Of a stretch of DNA of 11,849 nucleotides, positions 6,084-11,849 are shown one piece after another; position 1 is the stretch's first letter, and every line of letters begins with the position of its first letter. This stretch comes from CAYVKM01 sp964452045 (GTDB taxonomy: Bacteria > Calditrichota > Calditrichia > RBG-13-44-9), in the NCBI GenBank assembly GCA_964452045.1, contig CAYVKM010000106.1, forward strand, positions 1 to 11,849, in the 5' to 3' direction. Made by a program: the position numbers and the translations under genes. Below the pieces are notes generated by a model. That model searched no databases, was not told where the DNA came from, and saw nothing but the letters and a program-made list of their open reading frames with translations.

Positions 6084-7454
6084 TTAATTCCTTTTTATGA
6101 CCATTACCAATCCTTCCCTGGCATTCTGTTCTCCAACTGCTACTACTGTATTTCCTTTTACATCAACGGATGAAAAGGTACCATAAAATGAGTTTGGATG
6201 AACCCACCAGGATTTTCCGTTATAGTGGGCAAATAATCCAAAATCACCAACCACAAAAATATCATTTATATCATTTCCACGGATTTTGTTTAGAAATATT
6301 CTGGGTAGTTGGCTAAATATTTTGTACTCACCTTTGAAATTTCTTTTTATAACCCCGCCACCACAAATATAAATTTCTCTTTCGGATTTAAACCAGGTTG
6401 AATAAGGATCCCGGTCTGTAAAAGGCCAGGGTAACTCTGTTATTTGTTTATCGACATTGATCTTGAGTAATTTCTTTTCACTGGCATTATACTTGTCCGA
6501 GGCCGGGCAGAGGATATAAGGTTCTCCGGTTGCCAGGTCGGTTATTCCCCAAATATCTTGAATCGGCAGATCAATTCCGCTCTCCAGCTTCTGCCACCCC
6601 TGACCGTCGTAGTAAGTTATATTACCATTTGTACCAACAAAATATATATCGGTTGGCGAACTTCCCCATATTTTATTAATTCCTCCATGTCTTTGTGATA
6701 CATACTCGCTTTCCCAATTTGAACCATTCCAATGACAATAGGAACCTGCATCAGAAAACATCCAAATATTATCTGAATCAAATGCAAAAACAGTCTTTAG
6801 CGGATAGAAACCAAAACCAACTACTGAATTTGTTGGTACCCGCTTCAACTCCCACTGCTGTCCATCCCAATGCACGGCATTGTAAGGCAACCAGGGTTGG
6901 GCGCTGTCGGCGTAAACCTCTCCTACGCACCAAATATTATCGGGGCTTATTACTGCCACATCATGCAGCACACTGCTACCGCTTGTGCCAAAGGTAAAGG
7001 TCTCCCAGGTAAAGTCATGACTGGTGGTGTCCATAGTAGTAATTTGCAGCGGTTGGCTGTAAGCAATTAGGGTTCCATCTTTTATTAATTGTGCCTTATA
7101 GGTATAGCTGTGAGCCGGCAATAACAGGGTGTCAGTAATTATGGTATCATCCTGAATCAAAGTCCCATCACATATCAAAGAATCATCCCGGAATAGTTGG
7201 TATTGGGTATTGGCTTCGGTATTCTTTGTTTTTAAAATAAGTTCCGCTTCACTAACGCCCAAATATTCAGCTGTTAGAGTCACTTGCGGATTATTCACAG
7301 GGGCAGTGCTTTTTTCGCAAGAAATAGACAGTAATGAAAAAGGTAAAATGAAAAAGAGAAATAATAGACGATGAAGAAAGAAAAGATATGGAAAAGAGAA
7401 TGGATTAGATGCGGATTTAGATAGTAACTGAAATCTATTGAAAAGAACAAACAT
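6084..7454 (-). CDS. putative lipoprotein, Fn3/Ig-like domain plus seven-bladed propeller
   Basis: This 456-residue protein has an unusually long export signal with a hydrophobic core around residues 22-43 and a cysteine at 46 (SLLSISC-EKSTAP), fitting lipid attachment. Residues about 55-140 form a beta-sandwich-like segment (VTLTAEYLGVSEAELILKT...YTYKAQLIKDG) that resembles Fn3 or Ig folds. The linker TSHDFTW (144-150) parallels PSHEFEW in the two shorter lipoproteins. About seven propeller repeats follow, for example DNIWCVGE...HWDGQQW, KIWGSSPTDIYFVG...YYDGQGW and KIRGNDINDIFVVG...HYNGKSW. It is a distant relative of the tandem pair downstream. The start is strongly supported by GGGAGG (7465-7460) five bases before the ATG and by the promoter at 7511-7539. 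The function is unknown and no catalytic residues are evident. Confidence 0.85.
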   Translation of the reverse strand: MFVLFNRFQLLSKSASNPFSFPYLFFLHRLLFLFFILPFSLLSISCEKSTAPVNNPQVTLTAEYLGVSEAELILKTKNTEANTQYQLFRDDSLICDGTLIQDDTIITDTLLLPAHSYTYKAQLIKDGTLIAYSQPLQITTMDTTSHDFTWETFTFGTSGSSVLHDVAVISPDNIWCVGEVYADSAQPWLPYNAVHWDGQQWELKRVPTNSVVGFGFYPLKTVFAFDSDNIWMFSDAGSYCHWNGSNWESEYVSQRHGGINKIWGSSPTDIYFVGTNGNITYYDGQGWQKLESGIDLPIQDIWGITDLATGEPYILCPASDKYNASEKKLLKINVDKQITELPWPFTDRDPYSTWFKSEREIYICGGGVIKRNFKGEYKIFSQLPRIFLNKIRGNDINDIFVVGDFGLFAHYNGKSWWVHPNSFYGTFSSVDVKGNTVVAVGEQNAREGLVMVIKRN

Positions 7455-7487
7455 ATTTACCTCCCGGAGGGCTCCTTTGCCCCCCCC
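7455..7487 (-). promoter_or_regulatory. leader with eight-G tract and self-complementary ribosome-binding site
   Basis: The untranslated leader carries eight consecutive G (complement of 7480-7487), then GGAG, CCCTCC and GGGAGG before the ATG at 7454. The CCCTCC segment can pair either with the G-tract or with the GGGAGG ribosome-binding site, so tract length might tune translation. This is inference from pairing potential only. Confidence 0.5.
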
Positions 7488-7503
7488 TCTTTGTTCTTAC
7501 ATT

Positions 7504-7539
7504 CACTTTTAAGATACAAAACCGGGATATTTTTGTCAA
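7504..7539 (-). promoter_or_regulatory. sigma70-like promoter of the lipoprotein cluster
   Basis: On the minus strand TTGACA (7539-7534) is separated by exactly 17 bases from TATCTT (7516-7511). This predicts a start near 7504 and a leader of about 50 bases to the ATG at 7454. It is the clearest promoter in the window and probably drives the lipoprotein genes and perhaps the split gene downstream. Confidence 0.75.
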
Positions 7540-7620
7540 GAAAAAACTGTGGGATTTTAAAACAAACAAAACCGTTAGGCAAATGGTGGTGCTCTACTTT
7601 ATAAAACCCTATGGTAGAGT

Positions 7621-7884
7621 CTACCGGATCAGCATCGTCTTGCGGGAATCACTGAAATTCTCTCCTTGCAAGCGGTAAATGTAAACGCCGGATGGCACCG
7701 GCCGGCTATGATTATCCCGTCCATCCCAGACCGCCTGGTATTCACCCGTGGCCTGCCGGGCATTTACCAATGTCCTTACTTCCTGTCCCAGGGTATTATA
7801 GATGGAAAGTGCAACAATACTGTTTCTGGTCAGAGTATAAGTTATTGTTGTGACAGGGTTAAAAGGGTTTGGATAATTTTGAGA
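7621..7884 (-). repeat. T9SS sorting-domain cassette, copy shared with 10046-10310
   Basis: The last about 88 codons of this gene and of the M28 gene are strongly similar in nucleotides and protein, from QNYPNPFNPVTTI to LIR and the TAG stop. Runs such as LGQEVRTLVNARQA and YIYRLQGENFSDSRK are identical. The sequences before and after this cassette are unrelated. Confidence 0.8.
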
Positions 7885-9879
7885 CAGGTAAAATTTGTTA
7901 ATTTTTAAATCGGAGGATGGGGAACTAATAGTACTTATTACCGGAGGTCCTTCATATTTTAACAATGCACCAGCATGACCGCACGCCCAACCAGTTGAAG
8001 AATTTAAAAACAAAATTTCTCCTAAATATCCTTCCCACACATTGAATAATGTTCTCTGCCAAGTAACTCCCCCATCCCCCGTTTGCAAGATTATAGCATT
8101 CTGATGGTAGGAATCCAATGCAAAACCGTTATTACGATCCAGGAAATATACTGAACGGGATTCATCACCTTCTGTAGATATTCGTTGCCATGTTTTAGCC
8201 CCATCTGTTGTACGCAAAATGATGCTACCCGAGCTATCACGTCCTGAAATCCACCCGTAACAGGAATCAATAAAAAATACAGACCTCAGCAAGTCACGCG
8301 GATTTGTAAATTGTTCTTGCCAGGTATTTCCACCATCTGAGGTCTTTAAAATGACATTCGATAATGGCCAACGAATCTCCAGGGCATACGCTGCAGAATC
8401 ATTCAGGGCAAAGATGCTCTCAACTTTATACGTGGTGCCATATTTGATCTGCCAGGTTTCTCCGCCATCACAAGTATAAAATATGCCTGACTGACGAGGT
8501 GAGTAGTCATATAATATTAGCCATCCTGTCTGTGTATCAACAAAGGTCATATCCGATATGAATCGATAATTGTTAGAGGGTAACGATATTCTTGTCCAGG
8601 ATTGGCCCCCATCATTGGTCCTCAATAAAAATACCTGGTCAGTAATCTGATCCAAACATGCTAACCAGCCTGTGTCAATATTTTTAAAGCAAACCCGGTA
8701 TATATCGACATCACTGCTGTCGAAGTTTATAAACCAATGGTTACCCCTATCCACTGTTTTCCATACTTTCTCCCTCCCGGTTAACCAACCGGTATTATCA
8801 TCAGTAAAGCATATATCGTAGAAATTAGCCAAAGTGAAACCACTACAAAAATCCCAATTAGTACCACTGTCCTCTGTCCTTATGACCATTCCCCCATATG
8901 CAACAACCCATCCAGTATTTTTATCAGAAAAGGAAACTGAATTTGCCCAAAAATCTTTACTTACGGAATTAAACAGGTACTCTTCCCAGGTGGTGCCACC
9001 ATCATGGGTATGCATAACATAGCCGCCATTTGGGCCTGATATTATTTTGTCTCCGCTCACCCATCCATTCAAACTATCCGCAAAACAGACTGAATGATGC
9101 ATACAGGAATCATTGATATCCTGTAATACCCAGTTATAACCCCCGTCTGTAGTTTTCATAATAATTGAACCCTCCTCAACCGGGTTAGTGCTAATTTGTG
9201 CCCCCACAACCCAGCCGGTATCGTCATCAACAAAATAAATTGCCGAGAAAGACCGGTCGGTATTGTAATATTGTACCTGCCAGGTTTTTCCCCCATCTAA
9301 TGTTCGATAGATACGATTGCGACCGATAATCCAACCCCTGTTTTTATCAATAAAATAAAAGGACAAGGCATATGTTAAGTTACCGATGGAATACCGGTCC
9401 CAGCTTTCACCACCATTATTCGTTTTCAGGATTCCATAATGGCTGGTCAGTACCCAGCCATGCATCCGATCAACAAAAAAAACATCCAGGTAACTCTCCC
9501 GGTAGTCGCCGAAGAGCAGTCTTTCCCAGGTTTCTCCTCCATCCATGGTTCGGTAAATTTCTCCTTCCTTTTGATCATCGGGAAAATGCAAATAGGTTTG
9601 ATTGGGCCAACCTCCCACAGCCCAACCGGCCTGGGCATCCACAAAATAAACTGAATTAAAATCACAACCGGTTCCGGCATCAAGTTGTCGCCAGGTTTTT
9701 CCCCCGTCATCCGTCCGGACAATGGTTCCAAAAATACCAACTGCAACGACTGTATTTTCATCAATGGCACAAATATCCATGAGATCATTACCGGTCGTAT
9801 ATGGATTTTTCCAAACCCAATTGCCTTGTTCAGCAAATAAGGAGCCAATAAAAAATAAAAGGTAAAAAACATTTTTCAT
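7621..9879 (-). CDS. secreted Asp-box (BNR/Ycf48-like) beta-propeller protein with T9SS tail
   Basis: The product has 752 residues if started at the ATG at 9879, which is preferred over an in-frame upstream start at 9915. It has AAGAGAG about nine bases upstream and gives a clean signal peptide (MKNVFYLLFFIGSLFA/EQG). Thirteen Asp-box motifs of the form [DNT]-DGG-x-[TS]-W follow (DDGGKTW, MDGGETW ... GDGGVTW), spaced about 45-55 residues. They alternate with VxFxDxxxGWxxG strands and end in GWACGHAGALLKYEG. This is the pattern of Ycf48/HCF136-like and sialidase-type propellers; about 14 blades would make two seven-bladed rings. The catalytic set of true sialidases is not evident, so a binding or structural role is more likely. 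The T9SS type-A sorting domain (QNYPNPFNPVTTI ... SRKTMLIR) predicts export across the outer membrane and cell-surface attachment or release. Confidence 0.9.
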   Translation of the reverse strand: MKNVFYLLFFIGSLFAEQGNWVWKNPYTTGNDLMDICAIDENTVVAVGIFGTIVRTDDGGKTWRQLDAGTGCDFNSVYFVDAQAGWAVGGWPNQTYLHFPDDQKEGEIYRTMDGGETWERLLFGDYRESYLDVFFVDRMHGWVLTSHYGILKTNNGGESWDRYSIGNLTYALSFYFIDKNRGWIIGRNRIYRTLDGGKTWQVQYYNTDRSFSAIYFVDDDTGWVVGAQISTNPVEEGSIIMKTTDGGYNWVLQDINDSCMHHSVCFADSLNGWVSGDKIISGPNGGYVMHTHDGGTTWEEYLFNSVSKDFWANSVSFSDKNTGWVVAYGGMVIRTEDSGTNWDFCSGFTLANFYDICFTDDNTGWLTGREKVWKTVDRGNHWFINFDSSDVDIYRVCFKNIDTGWLACLDQITDQVFLLRTNDGGQSWTRISLPSNNYRFISDMTFVDTQTGWLILYDYSPRQSGIFYTCDGGETWQIKYGTTYKVESIFALNDSAAYALEIRWPLSNVILKTSDGGNTWQEQFTNPRDLLRSVFFIDSCYGWISGRDSSGSIILRTTDGAKTWQRISTEGDESRSVYFLDRNNGFALDSYHQNAIILQTGDGGVTWQRTLFNVWEGYLGEILFLNSSTGWACGHAGALLKYEGPPVISTISSPSSDLKINKFYLSQNYPNPFNPVTTITYTLTRNSIVALSIYNTLGQEVRTLVNARQATGEYQAVWDGRDNHSRPVPSGVYIYRLQGENFSDSRKTMLIR

Positions 9880-9992
9880 CTTGTTACGCTCTCTTTTGAT
9901 ACATTTATATTGCACGCTTATTTATAGTAGTCTAATAAAATCATCGGATTAAAGAACCATTTAATAAGCAAGGATATTTTCAAGGAAGGATT

Positions 9993-10020
9993 ACATAAAA
10001 AGGCAGCCATAAAGCTGCCT
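9993..10020 (-). terminator. intrinsic terminator after the M28 peptidase gene
   Basis: A 7-bp stem, AGGCAGC/GCTGCCT (10001-10007 with 10014-10020), has a 6-base loop. On the minus strand it is followed by U-residues (complement of 9997-10000 and beyond). It is 25 bases past the stop at 10046 and separates the peptidase gene from the propeller gene at 9879. The hairpin core and tail closely resemble the terminator at 115-145. Confidence 0.9.
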
Positions 10021-10045
10021 CGAGAAGTAAAACAATTTTTTAGTT

Positions 10046-10310
10046 CTACCGAATCAGCATCATCTTGCGGGAGTCGCTGAAATTCTCCCCTTGTAGCCGG
10101 TAGATGTACACACTGGAAGGTACTGGCCGGCCATGATTATCCCGCCCATCCCAGATTGCCTGGTATTCACCCGCCGCCTGCCGGGCATTTACCAATGTCC
10201 GCACTTCCTGTCCCAGGCCATTGTAGATACTCAAATTCACCTGGGATGAACGGGAAAGTTTATAAGGAATGGTGGTAACCGGATTAAACGGATTGGGATA
10301 GTTCTGCTCT
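10046..10310 (-). repeat. T9SS sorting-domain cassette, copy shared with 7621-7884
   Basis: The 3' end of the M28 gene repeats the sorting-domain coding sequence of the propeller gene downstream, including the final SRKMMLIR and TAG. The two genes have no similarity outside it. The tail of the gene ending at 11403 is a more distant version (LKQNYPNPFNPSTTI ... RRMTFLK). Confidence 0.8.
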
Positions 10311-11302
10311 AATCTGTATCCTGAGGCCACTATATCGTCCGCAGCGGCAATGCCTACTACCACATTGTTCAGGGATAGATGGGTAATAGTGGTCACGGCA
10401 AGTTTGGACATGTTGTAAAAATATCCCAGGTTAAAATAGATAATCCGGTCGTTGGAGGTGTGATAATATGGATTACCATCCCCGCTGAAAAAGGCCTGGC
10501 TGTAAACAATGGCTGTATATCCCCGGTTCCAGAAAGAAGAATGATCACTGGCAGTAGTTCCCGGATTCTGAACCAACGGCGTCAGACTGATCTGATAGAT
10601 GTTTTCCAGCTGAACGATCAGTTCAGCCAGGTTTACCGAACTGGCAATCGGGCGGGTGTGGATCTCAAATTTGCCATCATCGTTACCATCCCAGCCGAAC
10701 ATCTCCAGATTCACCACTCCCAGGATATCATCCCCGGTCAGGAAGGCCTGCTGGGCATAGTAACCACTGCCAACCAGTCCGATCTCTTCCTCATCCCACA
10801 GGCCATAGATAACCGTATAGGGCGTCTGCACCTGGGAAAGAATCCGGGCGGCTTCCAGAACCGCAGCCGTACCGCTGGCATTGTCATCCGCCCCCGGGGC
10901 AATTGCACCCGGCATATCATCATAATGGGCGCAAATGATAAATTGCTGATCGGGATAATCCGTACCGGTCTGAACAGCAAAGACATTCCGGCCGCTGGTG
11001 CTGTAATTCTGATCGTAGGTATTAAGCCCGGTTTTTTCCAGGATTTGATAAATAAAGTCTGCGGCCAGGTCGTTTCCAGGCTGACTGGCATTGCGGGAAG
11101 TTATCAGATAACGGTTGCCGTTTATAGTCACCGAATCTTCCCCGGAGAGTACATTCACATAATAAACCAGGGTATCCAGGTTGGTCTGGCTTGCCAGGGC
11201 CTGAACCAGACTATCCGGATACTGGGCACGGGACAAAGTAAAAGCTGCGAACAACCAGACCGGGATAACAAAAAAGGTAAAATGTTTAATTTGATTTTTC
11301 AT
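10046..11302 (-). CDS. secreted M28-family zinc aminopeptidase with T9SS tail
   Basis: This 418-residue protein has a signal peptide (hydrophobic run 8-23, likely cleavage SRA/Q at 26-27) and an M28 catalytic domain at about 70-310. Metal and catalytic motifs in order are ICAHYDD (His126), GADDNASG (Asp140), DEEEIGLVGS (Glu172 as likely base and Glu173 as ligand), NLEMFGWD (Glu200 where many members have Asp) and YYHTSND (His281). The family removes N-terminal amino acids using two zinc ions; here it would act outside the cell in peptide scavenging. The C-terminus is a T9SS type-A sorting domain from QNYPNPFNP (333) to SRKMMLIR. The ATG at 11302 gives the signal peptide, but no Shine-Dalgarno sequence is visible before it, only AT-rich bases. 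Its own terminator lies at 9993-10020. Identification is firm; exact substrate preference cannot be read. Confidence 0.92.
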   Translation of the reverse strand: MKNQIKHFTFFVIPVWLFAAFTLSRAQYPDSLVQALASQTNLDTLVYYVNVLSGEDSVTINGNRYLITSRNASQPGNDLAADFIYQILEKTGLNTYDQNYSTSGRNVFAVQTGTDYPDQQFIICAHYDDMPGAIAPGADDNASGTAAVLEAARILSQVQTPYTVIYGLWDEEEIGLVGSGYYAQQAFLTGDDILGVVNLEMFGWDGNDDGKFEIHTRPIASSVNLAELIVQLENIYQISLTPLVQNPGTTASDHSSFWNRGYTAIVYSQAFFSGDGNPYYHTSNDRIIYFNLGYFYNMSKLAVTTITHLSLNNVVVGIAAADDIVASGYRLEQNYPNPFNPVTTIPYKLSRSSQVNLSIYNGLGQEVRTLVNARQAAGEYQAIWDGRDNHGRPVPSSVYIYRLQGENFSDSRKMMLIR

Positions 11303-11353
11303 AAATAAAAATTACACCGGTAGGAATTCAAATCAAATATTTTATAAAACTGT

Positions 11354-11371
11354 AAAAGTGATGCCATCACT
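11354..11371 (-). terminator. weak terminator after the 11403 gene
   Basis: AGTGAT/ATCACT (11357-11362 with 11366-11371) forms a 6-bp stem with a 3-base loop, followed on the minus strand by TTTT. A competing 7-bp pairing exists between 11361-11367 and 11379-11385 (ATGCCAT with ATGGCAT). The stem is short and the U-run brief, so termination may be partial. Confidence 0.5.
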
Positions 11372-11402
11372 CGGGGCAATGGCATTACAATAAATCAATT
11401 TG

Positions 11403-11849
11403 TTATTTCAAAAACGTCATCCGCCGGGTGCGGGTAAAATCACCCGTTTGCAGACGATAGATGTAAGTCCCGGAGGCCACCAGCCGGTTCGCATTATCCC
11501 GGCCGTTCCACACCACACTGTAATCACCCGGTCCCTGATTTTCATTTACCAGCGTTCGCACTTCCTGACCCAGGGTATTATAGATGGTGAGTTTTGTTAA
11601 AGAAGATTTATTCAGGGTATAGGGAATGGTAGTGCTCGGATTAAACGGATTGGGATAGTTCTGTTTCAACTGAAAAGTTTGCGCAATCGGTTGAGCGGGA
11701 GTTTCTCCGGTACCGGTCAGAAGCGACAGATCAAGTTTATACATGGAACGGGCATGGGTACCAATAGCCAGATAATTGGCCGTTTCATGAACCTTCATAT
11801 CGTAAACCGAAACCATTGGTAAATTGCTGCTGATATACTGCCAGCTCTG
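11403..11849 (-). CDS. C-terminal end of a secreted propeller-type protein with T9SS tail (partial)
   Basis: The frame is open to the right edge, so 148 C-terminal residues are visible and the start lies outside the window. The first residues, QSWQYISSNLPMVSVYDMKV, followed by NYLAIGTHARSMYKLDL, match the usual last blade of BNR/sialidase- or VPS10-type propellers (strand, then AxGTHxRxxYKL). The T9SS type-A sorting domain follows, from QNYPNPFNPSTTIPYTL to RRMTFLK, with LGQEVRTLVNENQ in the middle. It is therefore a surface or secreted protein of the same export class as its two downstream neighbours. The internal ATG at 11816 is not a plausible start because the propeller motif continues upstream of it. 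Which enzyme or binding family it belongs to cannot be decided from this tail. Confidence 0.85.
   Translation of the reverse strand, partial: QSWQYISSNLPMVSVYDMKVHETANYLAIGTHARSMYKLDLSLLTGTGETPAQPIAQTFQLKQNYPNPFNPSTTIPYTLNKSSLTKLTIYNTLGQEVRTLVNENQGPGDYSVVWNGRDNANRLVASGTYIYRLQTGDFTRTRRMTFLK

Noticed and set aside
7592..7619. Hairpin CTCTAC/GTAGAG after the propeller gene as a terminator
   Set aside because: The stem is only six A/T-containing pairs with a 16-base loop and no U-run follows directly. T-rich bases appear only about 30 bases later.
9447..9872. 141-residue frame overlapping the propeller gene on the same strand
   Set aside because: It is a frame-shifted shadow of the Asp-box repeats, with no signal peptide and no coherent domain.
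9880..10000. Promoter for the gene starting at 9879
   Set aside because: The region is AT-rich with TATAAA-like hexamers, but no pair of -35 and -10 boxes has acceptable sequence and spacing.
10379..11308. 309-residue plus-strand reading frame
   Set aside because: It lies entirely antisense to the M28 gene, whose catalytic motifs are intact, and its translation shows no recognisable domain. It is a compositional shadow.

Overview
The window looks like a chromosomal segment from a member of the Fibrobacteres-Chlorobi-Bacteroidetes superphylum, most likely a Calditrichota, KSB1 or Ignavibacteria-type lineage. The reason is that four gene products end in a typical type IX secretion (T9SS) type-A sorting domain with a QNYPNPFNP entry motif followed by a YIYRL...SRKM-type end. 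This placement is an inference from the protein families; the window holds no rRNA, tRNA or T9SS machinery gene. All substantial genes lie on the minus strand and all encode exported proteins.

In transcription order (right to left) the window holds: the 3' end of a beta-propeller-type secreted protein with a T9SS tail (11403-11849, cut by the edge); a secreted M28-type zinc aminopeptidase with a T9SS tail (10046-11302), closed by an intrinsic terminator; a 752-residue secreted protein with 13 Asp-box repeats and a T9SS tail (7621-9879); a well-formed sigma70-like promoter (TTGACA, 17-bp spacer, TATCTT) with a short leader carrying an eight-G run; three putative lipoproteins that each read as a seven-bladed propeller (6084-7454, 4845-5924, 3636-4712), the last two being a tandem duplication; and a large secreted protein (168-3430) split into two reading frames by a 5-bp tandem duplication, closed by a strong terminator. 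A possible tail of a convergent plus-strand gene sits at the left edge (3-62).

The most unusual feature is a 65-bp intergenic element present three times (3572-3636, 4791-4855, 6003-6067), once after each lipoprotein gene. Read in the direction of transcription it begins with AAAGGAGGTGRTGCC, which in one copy is complementary to the 16S rRNA 3' tail over 12 bases. It then has a start codon with a very short reading frame and an 8-bp GC-rich hairpin. Copies 2 and 3 are followed by a second, sequence-divergent AU-rich hairpin at the same place before the next lipoprotein gene. Copy 1 is followed by a more elaborate nested fold. These elements may be leaders, mobile repeats or decayed gene starts; the sequence does not decide.

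Functionally the region appears to supply surface or extracellular proteins: one recognisable hydrolase (M28) and several propeller proteins probably used for binding or surface structure. The lipoprotein trio plus the split gene may be one transcription unit started at about 7504, with the repeat elements as internal processing or attenuation sites. No gap between genes exceeds 300 bases.
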